The notes below the pieces were generated by a model, which did no database searches, had not been told where the DNA came from, and saw only the letters and a list, made by a program, of their open reading frames with translations. The translations under genes and the position numbers were made by a program. Shown in pieces: positions 17,906 through 26,062 of a DNA stretch of 64,000 nt. The number at the start of each line of letters is the position of its first letter. The stretch's first letter is position 1. Source of the DNA: Sphingomonas sp. LHG3406-1 (GTDB taxonomy: Bacteria; Pseudomonadota; Alphaproteobacteria; Sphingomonadales; Sphingomonadaceae); the NCBI RefSeq assembly GCF_029637485.1, contig NZ_CP069128.1, positions 62,001 through 126,000 of the forward strand, written 5' to 3'.

Positions 17906-19080
17906 TCGGCTTCCTCCAGGCTGCGGGTCATCTTGAGCTTGCCGTTGCGGGTCGCAAAGGCGAGCCGCCCCTCGACCAGGTCCAGCGCGTCGCGTCCGAA
18001 TTCCTCGAACCGCCAGCCCGACAGGATGGCGAGGTCCTTGCGAACGCCGGCCGCCAGCGCCTCCAGTTCGTCCGAGCGGGCGATCAGGCGGGCGGCGACT
18101 CCGGTCTCCTTGGCCTTGATCTTGAGCAGCAGCTTGAGGAGGTCGGCGACCAGCGCGCCATCCTTGGTCAGCCCCGGCCGGCTCGGCCCGCGCTCCGGTA
18201 GTTCCTCGGGCCCGAGCGGCTGCGCGCCTTCCAGCGCCGCCATCAGCCGCGCGCCGATCTCGTTGTTCTTCCAGCCCGCCGACAGGCCGCGCACCTTGCC
18301 AAGGTCGTCCTGGGTCTTGGGCGGATGGCCGGCGAGGTCGGCCAAAGTGTCGTCCTTGACGATCCGGCCTCGCGGGAGGTTCTTGCCCCGCGCTTCCTTC
18401 TCGCGCCACGCGGCAAGCACCTTGAGGCGCCCAAGCACCGCCGGATTGCGGCTCGGCAGCTTCAGCCGCTTCCACGCATCCTCGGGATCGAAGGCGAAGC
18501 TCGACGGATCGGCCAGCCGCTCCATCTCCTCGTCCAGCCAGATGCCACGGCCGGTCTTCTTCAGCTTGGACACCATGCGCGGGAAGATGGTCGCGAGGTG
18601 CGTGACGTCGCCGATCGCATAGTCGATCTGGCGCTTGTCGAGCGGCCGCCGGCTCCAGTCGGTGAAGCGCGCGCCCTTGTCGAGCGCATGGCCGAGCATG
18701 GACTCGATCAGGTTCGAATAACCGACCTGCTCGCCATAGCCGAGCGCCATGGCGGCGATCTGCGTGTCGAACAGGGGCTGGGGCGTCTTGCCCGTCATGT
18801 TGTGGACGATCTCGAGATCCTGGCCGCCGGCATGGAAGACCTTGAGTACGTCCTCATTGTGGACGAGCAGGTCCCACAGGGGCTTGAGGTCAATCCCGTC
18901 GGCCATCGGGTCGACCGCCGCCGCCTCGTCGGGCGAGGCGATCTGGATCAGGCACAGCTCGGGCCAGTAGGTGCTCTCGCGCATGAACTCCGTGTCCACG
19001 GCGACGAAGTCGTGGGCGGACAGGCGCTCGACCAGCGCGGCAAGCTCGGCGCTATCGGTAATCAGGGGATGAATCTTCAT
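17902..19080 (-). CDS. rnd: Ribonuclease D
   Basis: About 392 residues. RNase D is a 3'-5' exonuclease that trims tRNA precursors. The DEDDy exonuclease motifs are complete: ExoI VDTEFMRESTYWP, ExoII FHAGGQDLEIVHN, ExoIII YAIGDVTHL. Two HRDC-like helical domains follow (about residues 200-390). The ATG at 19080 (MKIHPLITD) is preferred to an upstream start that would add ten non-conserved residues. The stop overlaps the I78-inhibitor start. Confidence 0.94.
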   Translation of the reverse strand: MKIHPLITDSAELAALVERLSAHDFVAVDTEFMRESTYWPELCLIQIASPDEAAAVDPMADGIDLKPLWDLLVHNEDVLKVFHAGGQDLEIVHNMTGKTPQPLFDTQIAAMALGYGEQVGYSNLIESMLGHALDKGARFTDWSRRPLDKRQIDYAIGDVTHLATIFPRMVSKLKKTGRGIWLDEEMERLADPSSFAFDPEDAWKRLKLPSRNPAVLGRLKVLAAWREKEARGKNLPRGRIVKDDTLADLAGHPPKTQDDLGKVRGLSAGWKNNEIGARLMAALEGAQPLGPEELPERGPSRPGLTKDGALVADLLKLLLKIKAKETGVAARLIARSDELEALAAGVRKDLAILSGWRFEEFGRDALDLVEGRLAFATRNGKLKMTRSLEEAE

Positions 19081-19160
19081 GTGGGGAGCGCTGTAGCGGC
19101 CTGTCTCCAAGTTGACAAAAGGGGAGGGGTGGGAGAGGGGCGCGGCAACTTTCCAAATCT

Positions 19161-19247
19161 CGTCACCCCGGACTTGATCCGGGGTCCCGCATATTCCCTT
19201 CTGCCGGTCAGAAGGAAGCGGGATCCCGGGTCGAGCCCGGGATGACG
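19161..19247. repeat. Palindromic intergenic repeat upstream of aspS
   Basis: Two GC-rich arms (about 19161-19190 and 19218-19247) form an imperfect inverted repeat, each arm itself containing a smaller palindrome (CCCCGGACTTGATCCGGGG and CCCGGGTCGAGCCCGGG). The pattern, beginning CGTCACCCCGG and ending CCGGGATGACG, is a familiar interspersed element of alphaproteobacterial genomes. It ends 18 nt before the aspS start codon. Confidence 0.75.
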
Positions 19248-19265
19248 GTTGAGCGAGACCTAGAT

Positions 19266-21062
19266 ATGCACGCCTATCGCACCCATCATTGCGGCCAGCT
19301 TCGCGGCACTGACGTCGGAAGCGACGTCCGCATCTCCGGCTGGATCCATCGCAAGCGCGACCATGGCGGCGTGCTGTTCGTCGACCTTCGTGACCATTAC
19401 GGCATCACCCAGGTCGTCGCCGACAGCGACAGCCCGGCCCTGCCGATCCTCGATAAGCTGAAGGTCGAGAGCGTCGTCACCATCGACGGCAGCGTCAAGG
19501 CGCGCGCGGAAGGCACCACCAACGCCAACCTGCCGACCGGCGACATCGAGGTCTTCGCGCGCGGCGTGACGATCCAGAGCCAGGCGGCCGAACTACCGAT
19601 GCCGGTCGCTGGCGAGCAGGAATATCCCGAGGAGATCCGGCTCAAGTATCGCTATCTCGACCTTCGCCGCGAGCGGCTCCACGCCAACATCATGCTGCGC
19701 TCAAACGTCATCGCCAGCATCCGCCGCCGCATGGTCGCGCAGGGATTCACCGAGTTCCAGACCCCGATCCTGACCGCGTCGAGCCCCGAAGGCGCACGCG
19801 ACTATCTCGTCCCCAGCCGAGTCCACCCCGGCAAGTTCTACGCCCTCCCGCAGGCGCCGCAGATGTTCAAGCAGCTGCTGATGGTCGCCGGCTTCGACCG
19901 CTATTTCCAGATCGCGCCCTGCTTCCGCGACGAGGACGCCCGCGCCGACCGGTCCCCAGGCGAATTCTACCAGCTCGACTTCGAGATGAGCTTCGTCACC
20001 CAGGACGACGTCTTCAACGCGATCGAGCCGGTGCTCGCCGGCGTCTTCGAGGAATTCGCCGAGGGCCGCAGCGTCACGCCGGCCGGCACCTTCCCGCGCA
20101 TCCCCTACAGGGAAGCGCTGCTGAAATATGGCTCGGACAAGCCGGACCTGCGCAACCCGATCCTGATCAGCGACGTCGGAGCGCATTTCGAGGGCTCGGG
20201 CTTCGGCCTCTTCTCGACCATCGTCGGCAAGGGCGGCTTCGTCCGCGCCATCCCCGCCCCGAACACCGCCGACAAGAGCCGCAAATTCTTCGACGACATG
20301 AACGAATGGGCCCGCGGCGAAGGGTTCGCCGGCCTCGGCTACGCCACCCGCAAGGGCGGGGAGTGGGGCGGCCCCATCGCCAAGAACCATGGCACCGACG
20401 GCATGGACCGGCTGGCCGCCGAGCTCGGCCTCGGCCCCGACGACGGCCTGTTCTTCGCCGCTAGCGCCAAGGAAACCGAAGCCGCCAAGCTTGCCGGCGC
20501 CGCCCGCACGCGCGTCGGTCAGAGCCTCGGTCTCATCGACGAGAACCGCTTCGACTTCTGCTGGATCGTCGACTTCCCGATGTTCGAATATGACGAGGAT
20601 GCGAAGAAGATCGACTTCTCGCACAACCCCTTCTCCATGCCGCAGGGCGAGCTGGAAGCGCTGGAAACCAAGGACCCCCTGGACATCCTCGCCTGGCAGT
20701 ATGACATCGTCTGCAACGGCGTGGAGCTGTCGTCGGGCGCGATCCGGAACCACCGTCCGGACATCATGTACAAGGCGTTCGAGATCGCCGGCTACACCCA
20801 GGAGCAGGTGGATACGAACTTCTCGGGCATGATCAACGCCTTCAAATATGGCGCGCCGCCGCATGGCGGGTCGGCCCCGGGCATCGACCGCATCGTCATG
20901 CTGCTCGCGGGCGAGCCCAACATCCGCGAGGTGGTGGTCTTCCCGATGAACCAGAAGGCCGAGGATCTGATGATGAACGCGCCCGCCGCGGTCACCGCCA
21001 AGCAGCTCAAGGAGCTGTCGATCAAGGTCGTCGGCGAACACGCCGCCCAGCCGATCGGCTGA
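19266..21062 (+). CDS. aspS: Aspartyl-tRNA synthetase
   Basis: 598 residues, the usual bacterial length. AspRS charges tRNA-Asp (in organisms lacking AsnRS, also tRNA-Asn). An OB-fold anticodon-binding domain is at the N-terminus ([23 protein letters not shown]). Class II motif 2 is [16 protein letters not shown], and motif 3 is [19 protein letters not shown]. The bacterial GAD insertion lies between. An ATG at 19242 is in frame but inside the palindromic repeat, so the ATG at 19266 ([12 protein letters not shown]) is chosen. Confidence 0.97.
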   Translation: MHAYRTHHCGQLRGTDVGSDVRISGWIHRKRDHGGVLFVDLRDHYGITQVVADSDSPALPILDKLKVESVVTIDGSVKARAEGTTNANLPTGDIEVFARGVTIQSQAAELPMPVAGEQEYPEEIRLKYRYLDLRRERLHANIMLRSNVIASIRRRMVAQGFTEFQTPILTASSPEGARDYLVPSRVHPGKFYALPQAPQMFKQLLMVAGFDRYFQIAPCFRDEDARADRSPGEFYQLDFEMSFVTQDDVFNAIEPVLAGVFEEFAEGRSVTPAGTFPRIPYREALLKYGSDKPDLRNPILISDVGAHFEGSGFGLFSTIVGKGGFVRAIPAPNTADKSRKFFDDMNEWARGEGFAGLGYATRKGGEWGGPIAKNHGTDGMDRLAAELGLGPDDGLFFAASAKETEAAKLAGAARTRVGQSLGLIDENRFDFCWIVDFPMFEYDEDAKKIDFSHNPFSMPQGELEALETKDPLDILAWQYDIVCNGVELSSGAIRNHRPDIMYKAFEIAGYTQEQVDTNFSGMINAFKYGAPPHGGSAPGIDRIVMLLAGEPNIREVVVFPMNQKAEDLMMNAPAAVTAKQLKELSIKVVGEHAAQPIG

Positions 21063-21129
21063 TCGGAGCCACGCACACCAGGGGGCCACCCCGGGCTCGA
21101 TCCGTGACCGGCCTTCGACCTGATGGCGA

Positions 21130-22086
21130 TCAGTCCCGATTGCCGGCCTGGCGCGAGCGCTTCTGGAACCGGACCTTCCGCCGGCCGAAGTCCATCGTCA
21201 CCTTGCCGAACGCCTGCAGCACGTCATTGCCCAGCAGCACCGCCGGCTGACCATCGAGCTGGAGGTGCTTGAACGGCGCCACGTCGAGAAATGCCATCTC
21301 CACCGGGGTCAGCTCGACGTCGGCGATGCGGAACCGGCTGACGGTGACCATGTTCGCCTCGCGCAACGTGCCGGTGACGCCCTTGATGACGACCGTCCGC
21401 TCGCTTTGCCGGCTCAGCCGCTGCAGCAGCGCAAGGTTGCCGATGGTGACCTCGGTGCCGGTGTCGATGACCGCCAGCACGGGAATGCCCTCGACTCTGA
21501 TCCGAGCAAGAATCAGCTGGCCGTAGCGGCGCCGTGCGGTGACGATGATCTCGTCGGGCGCGGCACGCGGCTGCGGCGCCCGCGAACTCTGCAGCGTCGC
21601 CGTCACCTTTTCGAAGTCGAGCTGCAGCCGGCGCCCCTGCAACGCGTCGATCCCGATCAGGCCGTGCGCACCGATGTCCTCGGCCTTCAGCGCCGGAAGC
21701 CGAAGCGCGACTTTCTCGTTGCTCCCGATCCTGAGGCTCGACACGCTCACCATCGGCACCCGCTCGGTCCCGGTCACGCCAAGCAGGATGGCATGACCCG
21801 CCGCCGGCAGTTGCAGCCGCTCCGCCAGCCGGGTGGAGACGACCGACTTGTCGGCGCCGCTGTCGATCACGAACCGGAACGGCCCCGCGCCCTCGACCTC
21901 CACCGGCAGTCGCATCCGCGTGTTGCGCAGATTGCCCTTGGTCGCCTCACCCTCGATCTCGAGCGAGTCGTCGATCTCGGCGAGCGGCAGGCGGGGCGGC
22001 GCGGCCTTGGCCGGAAGGCTCCCCCCGGACAGGCCCAGCCCCACGAGGAGCCCGACAAGGATGAGCTGCTGCGCCGCTCTGATCAT
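21130..22086 (-). CDS. Secreted retropepsin-like aspartic protease with two active-site motifs
   Basis: 318 residues with signal peptide (LILVGLLVGLGLSGGSLPAKA). Two retropepsin-like halves are visible: FVIDSGADKSVVS at about residue 72 and AVIDTGTEVTIGN at about residue 208. Each is followed by the hydrophobic-Gly strand of the family (GLIGIDALQGRRLQLDF; AVLLGNDVLQAFGKVTMDFGRRKV). One polypeptide may therefore form both halves of the catalytic pair, unlike homodimeric retropepsins. The first motif is DSGA rather than DTGA. The substrate is unknown. The start ATG lies unusually close to a G-run, so the exact start is uncertain. Confidence 0.78.
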   Translation of the reverse strand: MIRAAQQLILVGLLVGLGLSGGSLPAKAAPPRLPLAEIDDSLEIEGEATKGNLRNTRMRLPVEVEGAGPFRFVIDSGADKSVVSTRLAERLQLPAAGHAILLGVTGTERVPMVSVSSLRIGSNEKVALRLPALKAEDIGAHGLIGIDALQGRRLQLDFEKVTATLQSSRAPQPRAAPDEIIVTARRRYGQLILARIRVEGIPVLAVIDTGTEVTIGNLALLQRLSRQSERTVVIKGVTGTLREANMVTVSRFRIADVELTPVEMAFLDVAPFKHLQLDGQPAVLLGNDVLQAFGKVTMDFGRRKVRFQKRSRQAGNRD

Positions 22087-22254
22087 CCCCCCTTATGATC
22101 CGCACCGCGGGGAAGTCGCAACCAGTGCTCTGCCAACGGCAACCGAGCGCGACCGGCGGCATGTCCTGCCTTCGTCCGACTGACTGCTATCGACCCGAAG
22201 GCATCAGCAGTGCCGCGCCCGCTCGCAACTTTCCAACAGCCATCCACCCTCGGC

Positions 22255-22983
22255 CTATTCCAGGTAGGAGGCTAGGACCGCAAAGAAGATGAAACCCCCG
22301 ACGAACGCGGCAGTGGAAACCAGGCGCTTCGTCCCGGGCTTGTCGGCTTCCGGCACCAGGTCCTCGATCGTAGTGACGAGCAGGATCCCGACGATGACTC
22401 CAAGGGCTGCGTCCTGCGCGGTTTCGCTGGCTCCCCTGAGGAGCGTGAAGCCGACGGTTACGCCGACAATTACCGGAATGACAAACGACGCGGCGGACAG
22501 CAGGCGGGTGCGTCGCGGAACTTCCTGGGCGCGGAAGTTGCTGAGCGCGGCGAAGCCGGCGGGGATGTTGGCGACGACCTGGCTGAGGGCGAGCAGGAGG
22601 CCCAGTTGCGGCGAGACGGCGCTGCTGACGCCGGTCATCAGGCCGTCGCTCAGCAGGTCGGCAGCGGTCGCCATGTAAACGACCCAGGCCCCGGCGCTAC
22701 CGCCTTCGACCCGGCGCGACACCCAGCAGGCGGCTTGCGCAAGAAGATAGGCCAGGGCCGCGCCAAGCACGAACATGAGCAGGAACAGCAGCGTTCCCGT
22801 CGTGGCGAGAATGCGGGGCATCAGGTCGACACTCACCAATGCCACCGCCACGCCTGCAGCGGCGTGGAGGGCCGCCCCGATGACCCAGCGCGGCGTCCTC
22901 GACAGTTCGGCCGCTGCCGTGCCGATCAGATTGCCCAGCACCGGCAGCAGCGCCAGTGCAAGCACCGACAGGTAGGCGCTCAC
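22255..22983 (-). CDS. ZIP-family (ZupT-like) metal transporter
   Basis: About 242 residues, almost entirely hydrophobic, with seven or eight membrane spans. ZIP transporters carry divalent metals such as Zn, Fe or Mn into the cytosol. The ZIP pattern appears as DLLSDGLMTGVS with SQVVANIPAG (helix IV/V region), but typical HxxxE histidines are replaced: DGLMTG where HNxPEG would be expected, and NIPAG in place of HNIPEG-like motifs. The start is taken as the GTG at 22983; the longer frame upstream is Arg/Pro-rich and unlikely. The transport substrate is uncertain because the metal ligands differ. Confidence 0.6.
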   Translation of the reverse strand: MSAYLSVLALALLPVLGNLIGTAAAELSRTPRWVIGAALHAAAGVAVALVSVDLMPRILATTGTLLFLLMFVLGAALAYLLAQAACWVSRRVEGGSAGAWVVYMATAADLLSDGLMTGVSSAVSPQLGLLLALSQVVANIPAGFAALSNFRAQEVPRRTRLLSAASFVIPVIVGVTVGFTLLRGASETAQDAALGVIVGILLVTTIEDLVPEADKPGTKRLVSTAAFVGGFIFFAVLASYLE

Positions 22984-23146
22984 TACGACAAGCCCACCGA
23001 GGCCTCGGTGGCGCAGATCCGGCTGCCAAGCTGCCCCGCGGCGAGTTCTGCGCGGCGGGCTTTCGCCGCGGTAGCAGGATGGCGGCAGTGAAAGGCGAGC
23101 GACGGGCCCGGCCACGTCTTCGCTGAGGCGGACCCGCCGGCCACGA

Positions 23147-23389
23147 TCAGGCCTCGCGCGGGCGAAGCCGTCCAGTGTCGCGATCGACGGGATCGTCGCC
23201 GACCAGCGCCTGCCAGCCCTTGCGAATGCCATATTGGACTGCCCAGCCGAGCGCATAGGTGGCGACGACCGGCGCCAGGGCACGGATGGCGGTCTCAGCA
23301 ACGGTGCCGATGATCATCCCCTTGATGCCGCTGTCGCCGTCCTGCCGGTCAATGGCCGACCCGATGAGGGCGCCGAGCAGGTTTGCCAT
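23147..23389 (-). CDS. Small glycine-rich membrane-associated protein
   Basis: 80 residues: MANLLGALIGSAIDRQDGDSG, then hydrophobic helices (IIGTVAETAIRALAPVVATYALGWAVQYG) and a charged tail (DDPVDRDTGRLRPREA). Gly/Ala spacing suggests a membrane-inserting helix, but I do not recognise the family. The ATG has a good AAAGGAG at 6 nt, directly next to a 10-bp hairpin (23400-23424). It lies in a same-strand group with the ZIP-type transporter and the DUF1328 protein. Confidence 0.65.
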   Translation of the reverse strand: MANLLGALIGSAIDRQDGDSGIKGMIIGTVAETAIRALAPVVATYALGWAVQYGIRKGWQALVGDDPVDRDTGRLRPREA

Positions 23390-23399
23390 TTCAATCTCC

Positions 23400-23424
23400 T
23401 TTCCCCCGGACGGACCGGGGGAAA
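23400..23424 (-). promoter_or_regulatory. Perfect 10-bp stem-loop abutting a ribosome-binding site
   Basis: Arms 23400-23409 and 23415-23424 are exact reverse complements around a 5-nt loop. On the minus strand the 3' arm ends in GGGGGAAA and runs straight into GGAG, the Shine-Dalgarno of the 80-residue protein. It could end transcription from the DUF1328 gene, although no T-tract follows, or modulate translation of the downstream gene. Confidence 0.55.
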
Positions 23425-23495
23425 CTCAAGGTTCGGGATGGCGCCGGTGCCTGCGCAACCGGGCCAAGCGTCGTCGGTTCAACGGCCGCTGGCGC

Positions 23496-23669
23496 TCAGG
23501 TCACCTTCTTGTAGACGGTGAAGCCCAGCACGAAGAGCACCACGGCGATCACGACAGCCAGCCAGAAGAGTATCTGTGCGATGTCGATGAAGGCTCCCGC
23601 CAGACCGCCAAAACCCAGTACCGCCAGCACCAGCGCGCCGACAGCGAAAAGCAATGCCCATTTCAACAT
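23496..23669 (-). CDS. DUF1328 (YtjA-type) small membrane protein
   Basis: 57 residues: MLKWALLFAVGALVLAVLGF, then GGLAGAF and a second hydrophobic helix ending in FTVYKKVT. The order of first helix, FGGLAG turn and second helix is the DUF1328 signature, as in Escherichia coli YtjA. The molecular function is unknown; relatives are small inner-membrane proteins. GAGAGGAT precedes the ATG, and an EcfG-like promoter (23691-23715) lies just upstream, consistent with general-stress expression. Confidence 0.85.
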   Translation of the reverse strand: MLKWALLFAVGALVLAVLGFGGLAGAFIDIAQILFWLAVVIAVVLFVLGFTVYKKVT

Positions 23670-23690
23670 GGTTTATCCTCTCCACTCACG

Positions 23691-23715
23691 AACGATGCTG
23701 CGTCGCAATAGTTCT
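23691..23715 (-). promoter_or_regulatory. Candidate EcfG-type general stress promoter for the DUF1328 gene
   Basis: Read on the minus strand: AGAAC at 23715-23711, 16 nt, then CGTT at 23694-23691. The alphaproteobacterial EcfG consensus is GGAAC-N16/17-CGTT, so one position differs. The -10 element ends 21 nt before the ATG at 23669, leaving a short leader with the ribosome-binding site. Confidence 0.45.
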
Positions 23716-23759
23716 GAGTAGAGGAAGCCTGAGCCACGCCTTGCCCCCGAGTTCGGGCC

Positions 23760-24824
23760 TCAATCACGCTCCTCGCGCGCCTCGTCGATCGTTTCCCGCA
23801 CCTGGCTACGCACCTCCGCTTCCAGTCTGGGTGGCTCGATCTTGCCAGCCTCGACCCCGGCGGAGCACAGCTCCACCAGTACCGGCAGGTGGTCGGACCC
23901 GAAATCACCGAGCCGCTCCATGCGAGTCAGGCGGAAACCGGGCGAGACGAAGACGTAGTCGAGCGGCCAACGCAGCAGCGGGAAGTCGGCAGGGTAGGTC
24001 GGCATCAAGGTCCGCCCGACGCGCGGATCGAGCAATCCGCTCACTTCCTGGAACAGGCTCGTCGTGTCCGACCAGGCGACATCGTTGAGGTCGCCGGCCA
24101 CGATTGCCGGGCGGGCTCGCCTGCGCACCTCACGGCCGACGATGACGATCTCGGCATCCCGCTCACCGGTGTCGCGTCCGGGAAGCGGCGGCTTGGGATG
24201 GATGGCATAAAGGTCGATCCGTTTGCCGGAGGACAGCACAAGTTCGGTTCGGATGGAGGGCACATCGGGGTTGAAGAGGTAGCGCACCTGCGTGCCGGAA
24301 AGCGGCAGCCTCGAGAACAGCAGCATTCCGTAGGTATTGCCGCGCGGCTCGCTGATGACGTGGGGAAGGTCGGCACGCAGTGGCTGCGTCTGCCGGGCCC
24401 ACCAGTCGTCCGTCTCGGTAAGCAGCAGCACATCGGGCCGCTGCTCACGAACAAGAGACAGAAGAGCGGCCGAGTCGCGATTGCTCTGCAGCACGTTCGC
24501 CTCGAGCAATCGCAGGCGGTCCGCCGAAGGGCATGCCGGCGCAGTCGCCACCTCCTCTTCGGCAAAGCGGGTGTAAGGCCAGATGCGCACGACCTGGTAA
24601 GCCAGCGCGACCAGCAGCGCGATGCCAAGAAGCAGGCTTCGGGTGGTTCGCCATGCTCTCAAGCCGACGAGTGTGACAAGCACGATCGCGATCAGCGCTG
24701 CGATCTGCACGCGCGGGAAGTCGAAGATGCGAACCCACCACTCGTTGGTCGACGCGATCGGCAGAAAGGTTGCTACCGCAAGAAGCAGGCCCAGCGCCCA
24801 GACCACCCGCTTCGCCCACATCAT
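23760..24824 (-). CDS. Membrane-anchored endonuclease/exonuclease/phosphatase (EEP) family protein
   Basis: 354 residues. Three N-terminal transmembrane helices (about residues 8-25, 38-55 and 64-84) tether a C-terminal EEP domain, presumably outside the cytoplasm. Catalytic motifs are LRLLEANVLQSN (metal Asn), DVLLLTETDDWW (Glu), AIHPKPP, IVAGDLNDVAWSD (Asp/Asn) and the final GSDHLPVLVEL (Asp-His). EEP members cleave phosphodiesters or phosphomonoesters in nucleic acids, lipids or sugars; the substrate cannot be inferred. The start is at one of two adjacent ATGs (24824/24821) with GGGGAT upstream. Confidence 0.85.
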   Translation of the reverse strand: MMWAKRVVWALGLLLAVATFLPIASTNEWWVRIFDFPRVQIAALIAIVLVTLVGLRAWRTTRSLLLGIALLVALAYQVVRIWPYTRFAEEEVATAPACPSADRLRLLEANVLQSNRDSAALLSLVREQRPDVLLLTETDDWWARQTQPLRADLPHVISEPRGNTYGMLLFSRLPLSGTQVRYLFNPDVPSIRTELVLSSGKRIDLYAIHPKPPLPGRDTGERDAEIVIVGREVRRRARPAIVAGDLNDVAWSDTTSLFQEVSGLLDPRVGRTLMPTYPADFPLLRWPLDYVFVSPGFRLTRMERLGDFGSDHLPVLVELCSAGVEAGKIEPPRLEAEVRSQVRETIDEAREERD

Positions 24825-24854
24825 GGCAATTCATCCCCTTGCGACTGACCCCGA

Positions 24855-24879
24855 GACGATCAGTGCCGGTCTACGTTCC
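24855..24879 (-). promoter_or_regulatory. Candidate EcfG-type promoter for the EEP-family gene
   Basis: On the minus strand GGAAC (24879-24875) is followed after exactly 16 nt by CGTC (24858-24855). This is one base short of the GGAAC-N16/17-CGTT consensus. The -10 element lies 30 nt before the ATG at 24824. Confidence 0.4.
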
Positions 24880-25011
24880 GTCTCCATCCTCGTTCGAGCA
24901 CATTGACGTCGATCTTCCGAGGGCGGGGACGGCGCGGTGCCGTGCCGGCCTCCTGGGATGTCCGCTTCTTCACCCATTGCGGGCACTCCTGATCGGCGAT
25001 TACAAAAGTCC

Positions 25012-25344
25012 ATGAGCGTTCAGGGAAGCTGCCACTGCGGCAAGGTGCACATCGAGCTGCCGAGCAAGCCCGAATGGGTTGCCGATTGTAACTGCTCGCT
25101 CTGCCGTCGGCTTGCATGGCGGGTGGCTTATTTCCCGCCGGACCAGGTCCGCGTTTCCGGCGAAACGACGGCCTATGTTTGGGGCGATAAGATGATCGGC
25201 ATTCACCATTGCCCGGTCTGCGGCTGCGGCACACACTGGCAATCTCTCGGCGAAGACTTCGGAAAGATGGGCATCAATGCCCGCCTGCTCGATGACTTTG
25301 ATGAAAGCGCCGTCGAGGTCAGGACGTTTGACAATGCCGGCTGA
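25012..25344 (+). CDS. GFA-family zinc protein (glutathione-dependent formaldehyde-activating enzyme fold)
   Basis: About 110 residues. The GFA/CENP-V fold binds zinc through cysteines seen here as GSCHCGKV, CNCSLCRR and HCPVCGCGTHW. Some members spontaneously or enzymatically make S-hydroxymethylglutathione, but most are uncharacterised. The ATG at 25012 gives the usual N-terminus; a longer frame upstream is not family-like. It is a single-gene unit, divergent from the EEP-family gene and convergent with greB. Confidence 0.85.
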   Translation: MSVQGSCHCGKVHIELPSKPEWVADCNCSLCRRLAWRVAYFPPDQVRVSGETTAYVWGDKMIGIHHCPVCGCGTHWQSLGEDFGKMGINARLLDDFDESAVEVRTFDNAG

Positions 25345-25485
25345 ACAGGCGTGGCGCTAATGTCTTCTTTCCGCCCAGTCCGGACCGCTTGCCATGTAGG
25401 ATTACATCTGGTCAACTAACCGTAGCGGTTCGCCGCTGGGCTCTTTCTCCTTGCTGCACCTTCCTGCTAACCCCGGCGCGAAACA

Positions 25486-25516
25486 GGGTCACAGCCTGTG
25501 ACCCTCATTGTGACCC
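25486..25516. repeat. 19-bp palindrome plus third half-site between convergent genes
   Basis: GGGTCACAG (25486-25494) and CTGTGACCC (25496-25504) are exact reverse complements around one base. A third copy of GTGACCC follows at 25510-25516. The 211-nt gap between the GFA gene and greB, which end toward each other, contains nothing else recognisable. It could be a terminator-like hairpin or a protein-binding site. Confidence 0.5.
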
Positions 25517-25555
25517 TCTTCCCAAGTGAGGTGCGGTCACGATCGGATGTCGTCC

Positions 25556-26053
25556 CTATGAGACGTTCGTGACCTCGGGATAGAGGATCGTCATCACTTC
25601 CCAGCTCTTCTCGCCGGCCGGAAGCCGAACCGTCCGTTCGTCGCCGACGCGCGCGCCGACCAGCGCTCTTGCAAATGGACTGCCCCAGGCGATCCGGCCG
25701 GCGCCCGCGTCCGCTTCATCGTCTCCCACCAGCGTCAGGGTGCGGCGATTGTCGTCCTCGTCGGCGAGTTCGACAGTCGCGCCGAAGCGGACCACCGACC
25801 GGTCCGTCTGGTTGGCCGGATCGACCACCTTGGCGTTCTTCATCACCTTGGACAGATAGCCCAGCCGCCGGTCGATCTCCCGCAGGCGCTTGCGGCCGTA
25901 GATGTAGTCGCCATTCTCGCTGCGGTCGCCGTTGCCCGCCGCCCAGCTGATCGTCTCGACCAGCTTCGGCCGCTCCTGCCCGAACAATTGCTCATATTCC
26001 GCGCGGATGCGGGCGAGGCCTTCGGGCGTGATGAAGCGCGGTCGGTCGTTCAT
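25556..26053 (-). CDS. greB: Transcription elongation factor GreB-type
   Basis: 165 residues. Gre factors rescue backtracked RNA polymerase by inserting a coiled coil into the secondary channel. The N-terminal coiled coil with the acidic tip motif NGDRSENGDYIYGRKRLREIDRR is intact. The C-terminal FKBP-like domain (VVRFGATVELADEDDNRRT ... GSPFARALVGARVGDE) follows. IYGRKRLREIDRRLGYL is closer to GreB than GreA. The ATG at 26053 lies 9 nt after the stop of the upstream lytic transglycosylase gene, so they may be co-transcribed. Confidence 0.9.
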   Translation of the reverse strand: MNDRPRFITPEGLARIRAEYEQLFGQERPKLVETISWAAGNGDRSENGDYIYGRKRLREIDRRLGYLSKVMKNAKVVDPANQTDRSVVRFGATVELADEDDNRRTLTLVGDDEADAGAGRIAWGSPFARALVGARVGDERTVRLPAGEKSWEVMTILYPEVTNVS

Positions 26054-26062
26054 TCCCGGCCC

